Assembly (NCBI RefSeq): GCF_031884435.1
Contig: NZ_CP134779.1
Coordinates: 2,232,001-2,296,000 of the forward strand
Direction: 5' to 3'
DNA: 64,000 bases
Source of the DNA: Bosea sp. 685
GTDB lineage: Bacteria > Pseudomonadota > Alphaproteobacteria > Rhizobiales > Beijerinckiaceae
In this document: piece after piece, positions 1 through 11,266 of the stretch
How positions within the stretch are numbered: the stretch's first letter is position 1
Layout of the letters: each line of letters starts with the position of its first letter
Translations under genes and position numbers: made by a program
The notes under the pieces: model-generated
Databases searched by the model: none
What the model was told of the DNA's origin: nothing
The model's input: the letters and a program-made list of their open reading frames with translations, nothing else

Positions 1-1112
1 AGGCCCGAGGCGAGCACGACGCGCCCGTCCACGGTGCGGTCGAGCACGACGGTGCGCGCTTTGGCGATGTTGTCTTCGACGACGAAGACGAAGGGACCGT
101 TCTGGCCGTTCTGGACCGCCTCGCGCGGTACGGTCAGCGCCTCGGGCTCGACGCGCAAGGTGACGCGGACCTGGCAGAGCGCGCCCGGCCAGAGCATCTC
201 GGCTGCATTGTCGAAGATGGCGCGCAGCTGGATCGTTCCGGTGGTGGCGTCGACCGTGTTGTCGACCACCGCGATCTTGCCCTCGACGCCCTTGGCCACG
301 CCCTGCTGCGTCGCCAGGACCGTGGCCGTGTTGGCGTTCATCGCGGCGCGGATTTCCGGCAGATAGCGCTGGGGCAGGGCGAAGCTGGCATAGATCGGGT
401 CGATCTGGTTGATCGTCGCCAAGGCGCCGGAGGTATCGCCGACCTTGGCGATATTGCCTTCCTTCAGCGCCGCGACGCCGATGCGGCCCGAAACCGGCGA
501 GATGATGGTGTAGTAGCTGAGCTGGACTTTCAGCCCGTCGACTGCCGCCTCGCCGCCGCGGATCGAGGCCCGCAAGGTCGCGGCCGCGGCGCGCGCCGTC
601 TCGAGCCGCTGGTCGGTGGCGAAGTCGCGCTTGGCGAGTTCCTCGGCGCGGCGCAGATCGGCCTCGGCCGAGACCAACGAGGCCTTGTCGCGCACGACAT
701 TCGCCTCGGCCTGCCTGAGCTGCGTTTCGAGCTGGCGGGAATCAAGCCGGAAGAGCAGGTCGCCCTTCTTGACGTAATCGCCGTCCTTGAAGCCGACCTC
801 CATGATCTGGCTTTCGACGCGGGAGCGCACCGTGACGGCCGAGAGCGTCTGCACCGTGCCGATGGCATCGAGCCGCACGGGCATCGGCATCCGCTCGGCC
901 TTGGCAGTGACGATCGTCACCGGCGGCCGTTGCGGGGCTGCTGCGCGCTGCACGGGCTGCGTGGCTTCCGTCAGAGGTGGTATGACCTTGCCGTAAGGTA
1001 TCTTGTCGAGAGGCCATGGTGCTGGCTTGCCGGCATAATGAAGACCCGCGCCTGCGCCAACGGCGCCGACAACGGCCAAAAGAGCCACGCGCCCAAAAGT
1101 CAGAACTGCCAT
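1..1112 (-). CDS. RND efflux periplasmic adaptor (MdtA/AcrA type), 3' end outside window
   Basis: The frame is open from an ATG at 1112 to the left edge, about 370 codons, so the C-terminus is missing. It has an N-terminal membrane anchor or signal segment (about residues 5-25), a first lipoyl half-motif around VGFKDGDYVKKGDLLFRL, an alpha-hairpin rich in Ala, Arg and Glu, then the second lipoyl half (YYTIISPVSGRIG) and beta-barrel sequence. Such proteins link an inner-membrane RND pump to an outer-membrane channel. The pump gene would be expected beyond the left edge. The family is clear; the substrate cannot be inferred. Confidence 0.9.
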   Translation of the reverse strand, partial: MAVLTFGRVALLAVVGAVGAGAGLHYAGKPAPWPLDKIPYGKVIPPLTEATQPVQRAAAPQRPPVTIVTAKAERMPMPVRLDAIGTVQTLSAVTVRSRVESQIMEVGFKDGDYVKKGDLLFRLDSRQLETQLRQAEANVVRDKASLVSAEADLRRAEELAKRDFATDQRLETARAAAATLRASIRGGEAAVDGLKVQLSYYTIISPVSGRIGVAALKEGNIAKVGDTSGALATINQIDPIYASFALPQRYLPEIRAAMNANTATVLATQQGVAKGVEGKIAVVDNTVDATTGTIQLRAIFDNAAEMLWPGALCQVRVTLRVEPEALTVPREAVQNGQNGPFVFVVEDNIAKARTVVLDRTVDGRVVLASG

Positions 1113-1319
1113 GTCAAGCCTTGCGCCAGAGGGAGGACGAGCCTCTGCACCCAACCAAACGGTTGTCCCCAAACCGCTACCGCCGCAAGCATTTAGCATG
1201 CCGACGCTGGGTCAGGTGCGCAAGCTGTAAACACGGTTTATCGCGGCATGTAGCGAGGATGTGACAGGCGTCCAAGCGGGATATATCAGGCTCGCGGATC
1301 GCCTCTGGCGTGCGTCGTC

Positions 1320-1730
1320 TCAGACGACGGCGAGGACCACCCCGATCCACATCAGGAACAGGATCAGCACGCCGAGCGCGAACACGCCGGCGCGCGGCTT
1401 CATCGCGTTCGAGCCGACATGGATCAATGTGTGGACGATGCGGGTGGCGACGAAGGCCCAGGCCAGCCCCGCCATCGCATAGCCGCTCGCGCCGACCTCC
1501 ATCGCCAGCATGATCAGCGCGAAGAAGACGACCGGCGTCTCGAACTGGTTCGAGAAGTTCGCCGCCGCCAGCCGGGCGGGCTCGGGATAGCCCTCGGCGG
1601 AGACGGCGATATCGGCCAGGCGCACCTGCTTGCTCTTGAAGGCGGCCTGGCGGCGCAGGAAGACGATGACGAGCACGACGAAGATCCACAGGATCATCGC
1701 CAATGTGGGGTAGACCAGTTTCAACGTCAT
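1320..1730 (-). CDS. MAPEG family membrane protein
   Basis: This 136-residue protein has four hydrophobic segments. It carries the family-typical FETPVVFFA stretch after the first loop and RIVHTLIH in the third helix, as in bacterial MAPEG proteins related to microsomal glutathione transferase and eicosanoid enzymes. The length matches the family. A GGAG Shine-Dalgarno lies 6 nt before the ATG. It is downstream of guaB on the same strand but separated by a palindrome array, so it is probably transcribed separately. The substrate is unknown. Confidence 0.85.
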   Translation of the reverse strand: MTLKLVYPTLAMILWIFVVLVIVFLRRQAAFKSKQVRLADIAVSAEGYPEPARLAAANFSNQFETPVVFFALIMLAMEVGASGYAMAGLAWAFVATRIVHTLIHVGSNAMKPRAGVFALGVLILFLMWIGVVLAVV

Positions 1731-1789
1731 CGCGCGCTCCCGTTCCCGGTTTTCATGAGACTACGGCACAGGCTGTGCCAGGGCCGGAT

Positions 1790-1828
1790 GATTTCAGCTG
1801 GGATCACAGAGCGATCCCAGCTGAAATC
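1790..1828. repeat. Perfect 16-bp inverted repeat, 7-nt loop
   Basis: Arms 1790-1805 (GATTTCAGCTGGGATC) and 1813-1828 are exact reverse complements around ACAGAGC. There is no T-tract on either side. It sits downstream of guaB and upstream of the MAPEG gene, next to a second hairpin (1838-1857, CTCTCA/TGAGAG arms) and a longer palindrome. It may act as an mRNA 3'-end or terminator-like structure. Confidence 0.8.
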
Positions 1829-1853
1829 TGAATCCGTCTCTCATCCAAAAGTG

Positions 1854-1905
1854 AGAGCAGGATCGATTGCGAAAAACCGGTTCCCACTTTTTCGCATCCT
1901 GCTCT
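1854..1905. repeat. Dispersed palindromic element, copy 1
   Basis: Outer arms AGAGCAGGAT/ATCCTGCTCT enclose TGCGAAAAA...TTTTTCGCA around a CCGGTTCCCAC core. The core recurs in inverted orientation at 42158-42186 and with two changes at 61928-61956. All three copies are intergenic. This is a type of short intergenic palindrome common in Hyphomicrobiales genomes. Confidence 0.85.
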
Positions 1906-1910
1906 TGCGC

Positions 1911-5163
<3,253 letters not shown>

Positions 5164-5218
5164 CGAGGTTCACCGCCGGGGGCTTCGCTCCGGGCGTTCG
5201 CGACAAGAACGCTTCCTC

Positions 5219-5950
5219 CTAATGCTCGGGCTCGCGCTCATAGAGACGTTGGGTCTCCGCGAGAGCTTCGTCCAGCCGCGCGCCTTCGCCGTAGGCTGAC
5301 AGGCTCTCCGGCCGCGACAGACCCGGCAGCAATCGCGGGCAGGGCTCCTCGGCGCCGACAACTGTTCTGACCGGGATCACGCCTGCCCAGACGGGATGAT
5401 CATAATCCTCCTCGTCGTCGCCCACGCCCTTGGCGCGGGTTTTTGCCGAGGCATCCTCGATGCGCATGCCGATGACCATCGTGGCCTTGGTCTCCTGCGT
5501 GCTGATCGGGCGCAGTGTCTCGGCCCGGCCGGGATAGAACCGGTTGACGACGCCCAGCAGCGCATGCGCCTTCTCCTCGGGATCGTCGATGATCCGTGCC
5601 GTGCCGAAGCACATCGCCGAGCGGTAGTTGGCGGAATGATTGAAGCCGGATCGCGCCAGCACGAGGCCGTCGAGATGGGAAACTGTCAGGCAGGCCGGCG
5701 TTCCCGCGCGCAGGTGGCGCAGCATGCGGCTGGCCGAGGAGCCATGCCAGTAGAGGACATCGTCCTCGCGCCAGTGAATCGTCGGGGTGCAGTAGGGCTG
5801 GCCGTCGAGCACATAGGCGACGTGGCACAGAAGCCCCGCATCGAGGATCGCGAAGACGGCGGCCCGGTCGTAGCTGCCGCGTTCATGCAGGCGCTTCACG
5901 CGGTTGCGGCTTGTGATGGGGAAGGCTTCGTCGATCTGAGTATCGGTCAC
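5219..5950 (-). CDS. Pyridoxamine 5'-phosphate oxidase-related flavoprotein
   Basis: The protein has the split-barrel FMN-binding pattern of the Pyridox_ox_2-like family, with CHVAYVLDGQPYCTPT early and SHLDGLVLARSGFNHSANYRSAM in the middle. It is divergent from a MocR-type regulator, a common pairing. The frame reaches an ATG at 5992, but that overlaps the divergent gene. A GTG at 5950 preceded by AAGGA at about 10 nt is preferred, giving about 243 residues. The role in B6 or other flavin chemistry is unproven. Confidence 0.82.
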   Translation of the reverse strand: MTDTQIDEAFPITSRNRVKRLHERGSYDRAAVFAILDAGLLCHVAYVLDGQPYCTPTIHWREDDVLYWHGSSASRMLRHLRAGTPACLTVSHLDGLVLARSGFNHSANYRSAMCFGTARIIDDPEEKAHALLGVVNRFYPGRAETLRPISTQETKATMVIGMRIEDASAKTRAKGVGDDEEDYDHPVWAGVIPVRTVVGAEEPCPRLLPGLSRPESLSAYGEGARLDEALAETQRLYEREPEH

Positions 5951-5995
5951 TGTACTTGCATCCTTCTGTCGTGCCTGTGCAATCTGCGGCATGAT

Positions 5996-6017
5996 ATTGG
6001 CTCATAAAAGAACCAAT
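5996..6017. promoter_or_regulatory. Candidate MocR operator in divergent promoter
   Basis: ATTGGCTC-N6-GAACCAAT is an inverted repeat with one mismatch, followed by a third CCAAT half-site at 6036-6040. It lies between the preferred starts of the PPOX and MocR genes. MocR/PdxR-type regulators commonly bind such repeated half-sites in a shared divergent region. Assignment is by position and symmetry only. Confidence 0.5.
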
Positions 6018-6020
6018 CCT

Positions 6021-7433
6021 GTGCTGAAAAAGCCAACCAATCTGCCGGACTGGTCGGCGCTCATGCCCGTGCTGCCGGGCGAGGGCCCTCGCACCAGGGA
6101 GCTCTACGCGGCCATCAGGCGATTGATCGAAGCCGGGCTCGTGCCGGCAGGGGCCAAGCTGCCGACGACGCGCGATCTTGCACGGCGTTTTGGCCTCTCG
6201 CGTGCTTCGGCGGTCGCGGCTTTCGAGATGCTGACGGCCGATGGTTTTGCCGAGGCCAGGATCGGCGCCGGAACCTTCGTCGCGCCGCAGGTTCCGCATT
6301 TGCCGGTGGCGGCCGTCATGGATCGCGGGCCGGATCTCGAGGTCTCGCCGCCTCTGCCTTGCGCTCTCGGCGTAGCCACACTCGATGCGCGGACGCTGCG
6401 GGTGTTCCGGAGCCTGCTGGCCAGGCGTCTGGCCCGGCCGGGGCCGGAGCATTTCCACTATGGCGATCCGCGCGGCGGGCTCGCGCTTCGCCAAGCCATC
6501 GCCTCTTATCTCCGCTCGGCGCGGGGCGTCCGCTGCGATGCGGAGCAGATCATCGTGACCTCCGGCTCCCAGCAGGGGCTCGATCTGCTGATCCGCGCCG
6601 CGATCCGCCCAGGCGACGCCGTCTGGATCGAGGATCCCTGCTATCCCATGGCGCATGCGGCGCTCGCCAATTCCGGCGGCCATGTCGTCGGCGTACCCGT
6701 CGATTCCGAGGGGCTGGATCCCGTTCTCGGCGAGGCGCTCTGCCCAAGGGCGCGGGCCGTCTACGTCACGCCCTCGCATCAGTTTCCGCTTGGCATCACG
6801 ATGACGATGCGCCGCCGCCTGGCCCTGATCGAATGGGCGCGGCGCAACGAGGCCTGGGTCATCGAGGACGACTACGACAGCGAGTTCCGCTATGCCGGGC
6901 CGCCTCTCACCGCCTTGCAGGGCATGGACGCCTCGGGCCGGGTCGCCTATCTCGGCACCTTCTCAAAAGTACTGTTCCCGGGGTTGAGGGTGGGCTACGC
7001 CGTTGTGCCGGAGCCGCTGCTCGATGCTGTGCTCGAGCTGCGCGCTCGCACGGACAGGCATCCGCCGAGCCTGGCCGAAGGCGCGCTGGCGGATCTGCTG
7101 AACGAGGGCCATTTCGCCGCGCATCTGCGCCGCAGCCGCCGGCGGGTCCATGCGGCACGCGATGCGCTGGTGGCGGGACTTCAGGCTTGCCGCGCTGGCG
7201 TTCTGGATGTGACCGTGCCGGAGCAGGGGCTGCATCTGGTGGCGAAGCTCACATCCGCGCGCTGCGATGTCGATATCGTCGCGGCCGCGAAGGCGGCAGG
7301 CGTTGGCGCGCGGGCGCTGTCATCGATGTTCGTAACGGCTCAACCACAGCAGGGGCTGGTTCTGGGATTTTCTGGGTTTGCGGATGGCGAATTGCGCGCC
7401 GCGGCGGCCAGGCTCGATGCGCTCCTGCAATGA
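6021..7433 (+). CDS. MocR/PdxR-like regulator: GntR helix-turn-helix fused to aminotransferase fold
   Basis: An N-terminal winged helix (PTTRDLARRFGLSRASAVAAFEML, split here by domain) is joined to a type I PLP-aminotransferase domain. The aminotransferase part has SGSQQGLDL, DDYDSEFRY and the PLP-lysine region LGTFSKVLFPGLRVGY. PLP binding usually makes this family a sensor of B6 or amino compounds. GTG at 6021 is preferred because an ATG at 5991 would overlap the PPOX frame and the operator-like repeat; the start is uncertain by 10 codons. It likely controls the divergent PPOX gene. Confidence 0.88.
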   Translation: MLKKPTNLPDWSALMPVLPGEGPRTRELYAAIRRLIEAGLVPAGAKLPTTRDLARRFGLSRASAVAAFEMLTADGFAEARIGAGTFVAPQVPHLPVAAVMDRGPDLEVSPPLPCALGVATLDARTLRVFRSLLARRLARPGPEHFHYGDPRGGLALRQAIASYLRSARGVRCDAEQIIVTSGSQQGLDLLIRAAIRPGDAVWIEDPCYPMAHAALANSGGHVVGVPVDSEGLDPVLGEALCPRARAVYVTPSHQFPLGITMTMRRRLALIEWARRNEAWVIEDDYDSEFRYAGPPLTALQGMDASGRVAYLGTFSKVLFPGLRVGYAVVPEPLLDAVLELRARTDRHPPSLAEGALADLLNEGHFAAHLRRSRRRVHAARDALVAGLQACRAGVLDVTVPEQGLHLVAKLTSARCDVDIVAAAKAAGVGARALSSMFVTAQPQQGLVLGFSGFADGELRAAAARLDALLQ

Positions 7434-7486
7434 ACGAGCTCCGACCGGCAGCAACTCGCGCCGGAGACTGCCGCGAACAGATTTCT

Positions 7487-7514
7487 TTGACCGCATAACG
7501 TTATGCGTTATACT
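7487..7514 (+). promoter_or_regulatory. higBA promoter with palindromic operator
   Basis: TTGACC (7487-7492) and TATACT (7509-7514) are separated by 16 bp. The spacer contains the perfect 14-bp palindrome GCATAACGTTATGC (7493-7506), a plausible site for HigA autorepression. The expected transcription start (about 7520) coincides with the higB ATG, so the mRNA could be leaderless. Confidence 0.7.
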
Positions 7515-7519
7515 TGCTT

Positions 7520-7809
7520 ATGATCGTCAGCTTCCGGGATAGCGAGACTGCGAGACTGCGAGGATCTGGGATGGCGAGCGGTCGCGGCGGCTTCCGCCGG
7601 ACATTCAGGCGACGGGACTGGTCAAGCTGCGCTTGCTCAATCGCGCCAAGCACCTCGACGATTTGAGAGTGCCGCCCGGCAACCGCCTCGAACTGCTGCG
7701 GGGCAATCGCGCCGGCCAGCATTCTATCCGGATCAACCAGCAGTGGCGGATTTGCTTCCGCTGGACAGAAGGAGGGCCCGCCGATGTCGAAATCGTCGAT
7801 TACCACTAA
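7520..7809 (+). pseudogene. higB: HigB-family toxin, frameshifted by 8-bp tandem duplication
   Basis: Reading begins MIVSFRDSETA at ATG 7520, then a duplicated GAGACTGC unit (7544-7551, 7552-7559) shifts the frame, and translation would stop after about 49 codons. Removing one unit restores a 93-residue RelE/ParE-superfamily HigB protein. It then contains RIWDGERS, LRVPPGNRLELL, HSIRINQQWRICFRW and the terminal VEIVDYH. The restored frame ends at TAA 7807-7809, overlapping higA by 26 bp, the normal higBA arrangement. HigB toxins are ribosome-dependent mRNA endonucleases. The allele as read should be inactive. Confidence 0.9.
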
Positions 7810-8098
7810 AGACCTGCTGCTGAACCCGCATGCTGGGAGCATCCTCCTGGACGAGTTCATAAGACCGATGGGCCTCAGCCAGACGGCCCTGGCGCATGCG
7901 ATCGGGGTGTCGCCCAGGCGCATCAACGAGATCGTTCTGGGCAAGCGCGCGGTAACGGCTGACACCGATCTGCGGCTTGCGCGCTATTTCGGCATGTCGG
8001 ACGGGTTCTTCCTCGGGCTGCAGATCGACTACGACCTGATGGAGGCGAAGCGCGCGATCGGGGCGACTCTGGCTGCGATCACGCCCCGCGCGGCCTAG
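7784..8098 (+). CDS. higA: HigA-family antitoxin
   Basis: A 104-residue Xre-type helix-turn-helix protein with LSQTALAHAIGVSPRRINEIVLGKR as the DNA-binding core, quoted here as two adjoining halves. The HPG-like entry region NPHAGSILLDEF and the C-terminal tail typical of HigA are present. It neutralises HigB and represses the operon, probably at the palindrome in the promoter. It starts inside the 3' end of the broken toxin gene. It looks intact and so would be an orphan antitoxin. It overlaps the convergent phosphotransferase gene by 4 bp. Confidence 0.9.
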   Translation: MSKSSITTKDLLLNPHAGSILLDEFIRPMGLSQTALAHAIGVSPRRINEIVLGKRAVTADTDLRLARYFGMSDGFFLGLQIDYDLMEAKRAIGATLAAITPRAA

Positions 8099-9069
8099 AG
8101 GCTGTCATGAACCATGGCGTCGAGCGGCCACAGCATGCGTTCAAGCTCAGCCAAGGTCGCCGCCTTGTGATGCCAGCCCGGGATGGCGATCTTGCTCATG
8201 GGATCGCTGGCGCGATGCAGGAAGGTCAGCGTCAATAATCGCCGCGTCAGGGCCGGATCGATCTCGGCGGGCGAATAGCCGAAACCCTGCAGCAGGTTGC
8301 GCACGCGGCCCGGCCGCCCCTCGGTCATGAAGGCGCTGGGGCCCAGAAGATCATATTCGCCCCAGCCGGCGAGGACGTCTCCGAAATCGAAGAGGCCGGC
8401 GAGCTGCCAGCCGTCACCCGCGGGCTCAAGCAGGAAATTCTCGGGAATATATTCGCCGGTCAAGATGACGGGGGCAGTATTCATCGGGATCAGGGACGAG
8501 GCGGCGGCGACCAGCGCGTCGAGTTCGTCCCAATATTTCTCCGGTAATCCGAGGCGGATCTGGCGCGCCCGGCAGCCGGCGATCTGCCGGGACATGAACT
8601 CGGCCCAGCCGGGCTCGAGGAGCGCGAGCTCGCCGATCGGTGCCCGCTGGACCTGAGCGATCGTCTCGCCGATCTGACGGAGAACGGTTTCCTTCCAGCT
8701 TTCGGGCAAAACGGGCCAGACTTCTGAGCCAAGCGTGCCACTGAGGCGGGTCATTGCGAGATAGGGCCACTGATCCCGCTCGCCTTCGAGGACGATCTCG
8801 GGCGTCGGGATCTCGAGCCGTCCGCGCAATTGCTTCAGCGTCGCGCGCTCGGAGATGAACTGGCTCCTGAGGGCCGGGGGAAAGATCTTCAGGACGAGAT
8901 CTGGGCCGAGACCCAGGACGAGATTGGTGCCCGTGGCAAAGATATGAGGATCGTTCGCAGGCAGGCCATGGCTGCGCGCGATGTCGAGCGCTGCCGGCAA
9001 CCAGCGTACCGTGTCCCTACGCCAGGCCGCGAAAGCCTGCCCGGTCTCCAACAAGGGAAGGCCCGTCAT
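8095..9069 (-). CDS. Aminoglycoside-phosphotransferase-like (APH) protein with altered catalytic loop
   Basis: A 324-residue kinase-like fold protein. The N-lobe nucleotide region is around ATGTNLVLGLGPDLVLKIF, including the lysine of VLKIF. The usual catalytic loop HGDxxPxN is replaced by TGEYIPENFL, so the catalytic Asp is Glu and the preceding His is Thr. The metal-binding Asp in LFDFGDVLAG is kept. It lies one base after the rlmE stop on the same strand, suggesting co-transcription. The substrate is unknown. It could be a divergent kinase or a non-catalytic relative. Confidence 0.8.
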   Translation of the reverse strand: MTGLPLLETGQAFAAWRRDTVRWLPAALDIARSHGLPANDPHIFATGTNLVLGLGPDLVLKIFPPALRSQFISERATLKQLRGRLEIPTPEIVLEGERDQWPYLAMTRLSGTLGSEVWPVLPESWKETVLRQIGETIAQVQRAPIGELALLEPGWAEFMSRQIAGCRARQIRLGLPEKYWDELDALVAAASSLIPMNTAPVILTGEYIPENFLLEPAGDGWQLAGLFDFGDVLAGWGEYDLLGPSAFMTEGRPGRVRNLLQGFGYSPAEIDPALTRRLLTLTFLHRASDPMSKIAIPGWHHKAATLAELERMLWPLDAMVHDSL

Positions 9070-9070
9070 C

Positions 9071-9805
9071 TCAGGCGGTCGGCGCTGCGTCGCTGGGTTC
9101 AGGCTTGCGCCGAAATCCCGTCGCCAGCACGTAAAGCTCCGAGGAGTCGGGACGGCTTGCCGCTGGCTTGACGTTGCGCACCAATGTGAAATCGCGCTTG
9201 AGCTGCTTGAGCAATTCGGCGCTGTCGCCGCCCTGGAAGAGCTTCGCCAGGAAGAAGCCGCCCGGCGCCAGGATGTCGTTGGCGAATTCGAGCGCGGCCT
9301 CGGCCAGCGCGATGATCTTGAGATGGTCGGTCTTCTTGTGGCCGGTGGTGTTGGCCGCCATGTCGGACATCACGCCGTCGGCGCGCCCGCCAAGGCGTTC
9401 GGTCAGGAGGGCGGGGGCCTCCTCTGCCATGAAGTCCATCTCGATCAGATCGACGCCGGGGATCGGATCGACATGGAGCAGATCGATGCCGACGATGCGG
9501 CCCTTGCCCTGTTCGAGGCCGATGCGCTTGGCTGCGATCTGGCACCAGCCGCCGGGGGCGCAGCCGAGATCGATCAGCCTCTGTCCCGTCTTGAGGAACT
9601 TGTAGCGGTCGTCCATCTCCTCGATCTTGAAGGCGGCGCGCGAGCGATGGCCGAGCTCGCGGGCCCGCTTGACATAGGGGTCGTTGAGCTGGCGCTCGAG
9701 CCAGAGCTGCGAGGAATGCTTGAGCTTCCCCGCCTTCTTGACCTTGACCCGCAGGTCGCGGGCTCCGGCGACATTCGATTTGCCACCCAGTTTGCCGACA
9801 CTCAT
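9071..9805 (-). CDS. rlmE: 23S rRNA (uridine-2552-2'-O)-methyltransferase
   Basis: FtsJ/RrmJ family protein that methylates U2552 in the A-loop during late 50S assembly. The SAM motif is LIDLGCAPGGWCQIA. The catalytic K-D-K-E set is visible as SRAAFKIEEMD, VMSDMAANTTG, FLAKLFQGG and SSELYVLATG. At 244 residues it carries a basic N-terminal extension common in alphaproteobacteria. It lies 58 bp after the Ppx/GppA gene on the same strand, an arrangement often seen in this class. Confidence 0.96.
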   Translation of the reverse strand: MSVGKLGGKSNVAGARDLRVKVKKAGKLKHSSQLWLERQLNDPYVKRARELGHRSRAAFKIEEMDDRYKFLKTGQRLIDLGCAPGGWCQIAAKRIGLEQGKGRIVGIDLLHVDPIPGVDLIEMDFMAEEAPALLTERLGGRADGVMSDMAANTTGHKKTDHLKIIALAEAALEFANDILAPGGFFLAKLFQGGDSAELLKQLKRDFTLVRNVKPAASRPDSSELYVLATGFRRKPEPSDAAPTA

Positions 9806-9863
9806 GGCTGTTCGCCCATATCCTTTTGCCGGCGCTCAGCCAGCTTTCATCGTCGTGCCGGCC

Positions 9864-10979
9864 TCATGCCTGCCTGCGCCGCCACCAGGCGCGATCCTCG
9901 TGCATCATCCTGAGCAGGATGCCCTCGCGCAGGCCGCGATCGGCGATGCGGACGCGGTCGCTCGGAAAGGCCCGGCGGATCGCCTCGAAGATGGCGCAGC
10001 CCGCGAGCACCAGATCGGCGCGTTCACGGCCGATGCAGGCATTCGCCGCCCGAGCGGCATAGTCCATCTCGACCAATTGGTCGATGACCGTCAGGATATC
10101 TTCCTGCCGCATCCATAAACCATCGACGACGCGGCGATCATAGCGGGCTAAGCCGAGATGGATGCCGGCGACGGTGGTCACGGTGCCCGAGGTGCCGAGC
10201 AGATGGAAGCTCTTGGCGCAGCGCACTGCCGAGGCCTTCTTCGCGAAGGGCTCCAGCGCCTGCGTGCAATCCTCGACCATGCGCTCGAAGAGGGCGCGAT
10301 CGACATCGACACCGCCATAGCGCTCGGCGACTGTGACGACACCGATCGGCAGCGAAGCCCATTCGCGGATACGCGCGGCTGGATCACGCGCCTCGTTGCG
10401 CCCGCCCATCCAGATGATCTCGGTCGAGCCGCCGCCGATGTCGAAGACGATGACGCCTTCGGCGGCCGGGTCGGCGAGCGCGGCGCAGCCAGAGACTGCG
10501 AGCGAGGCCTCGGTGCGCTGGTCGACGATCTCGAGTTCGAGCTCGGCTTCGTCCGCGACGCGGCGGACGAATTCGAGCCCGTTGGTCGCGGCGCGGCAGG
10601 CTTCCGTCGTCACCAACCGGGCGCGGGTGACGCCGCGATTCGTCATCTTGGTCTGGCAGACCTTCAACGCCTCGACGGCGCGATCCATCGCCGCCTCGCC
10701 GAGCTTGCCGCTCGCGGCCAAGCCCTCGCCGAGCCGGACGATGCGCGAAAAGGCGTCGACGACGCGAAAGCCGTGCTGCGCGGGCCTGGCGATCAGCAGG
10801 CGGCAGTTATTGGTGCCGAGGTCGAGCGCGGCATAGGTGGCGGCGGGCGGGCGCTGCGCATAGGCGTGCACGGGCAAGGGGGCGAGCGTGTCATGAGGCA
10901 TCGTGTCATGGGGCATCACGTCACGGGGCATCGCGCCGATCATGAGCGAATCGACGCTATGGGCCTGCACCGGCGCCAT
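9864..10979 (-). CDS. Ppx/GppA exopolyphosphatase-like phosphatase
   Basis: A sugar-kinase/HSP70-fold enzyme acting on polyphosphate or (p)ppGpp. Phosphate-loop motifs are YAALDLGTNNCRLLI, VIVFDIGGGSTEIIW and LLGTSGTVTTVAGI. The ATG at 10979 with AAGG about 10 nt upstream is chosen; a TTG at 11027 is also open. Residues before the domain are low-complexity and encoded by three 15-bp tandem units (10892-10936), so translation may begin later. It likely forms an operon with rlmE. Exopolyphosphatase versus pppGpp hydrolase cannot be decided from sequence alone. Confidence 0.9.
   Translation of the reverse strand: MAPVQAHSVDSLMIGAMPRDVMPHDTMPHDTLAPLPVHAYAQRPPAATYAALDLGTNNCRLLIARPAQHGFRVVDAFSRIVRLGEGLAASGKLGEAAMDRAVEALKVCQTKMTNRGVTRARLVTTEACRAATNGLEFVRRVADEAELELEIVDQRTEASLAVSGCAALADPAAEGVIVFDIGGGSTEIIWMGGRNEARDPAARIREWASLPIGVVTVAERYGGVDVDRALFERMVEDCTQALEPFAKKASAVRCAKSFHLLGTSGTVTTVAGIHLGLARYDRRVVDGLWMRQEDILTVIDQLVEMDYAARAANACIGRERADLVLAGCAIFEAIRRAFPSDRVRIADRGLREGILLRMMHEDRAWWRRRQA
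10892..10936. repeat. Three 15-bp tandem units in the Ppx/GppA N-terminal coding region
   Basis: Units start at 10892, 10907 and 10922 (consensus CATGGGGCATCRYGT on the plus strand). On the coding strand they give MPRDV/MPHDT/MPHDT-like pentapeptides, each beginning with ATG. They keep the reading frame and vary only the non-conserved N-terminus. Confidence 0.85.
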
Positions 10980-11266
10980 GGTCGCGACACCTTGCTCTTG
11001 CCGGTCCTCCACCGCCACCGCTTCCAATCCCCTGACCGCCCGCAGGCGCTTTCACGCCGCGGCGGGAGCCGGACAACACGCCCGGCCGCTTGCTTCGGAA
11101 GCGAGCGTAACAACAGCACGATGGCAGTGCCAAGCGGAACCTTTCGCCGCAGTCGACCCCGGCCATCATGCTGTCCATCATGCTCTTGCCGCGCGCTCCC
11201 GGTTTCGGCCAGTCTGCGGGCAGGTCGCGGCAAGTCGATCATCAACTGGGCAGGGACGGAAGCCTC

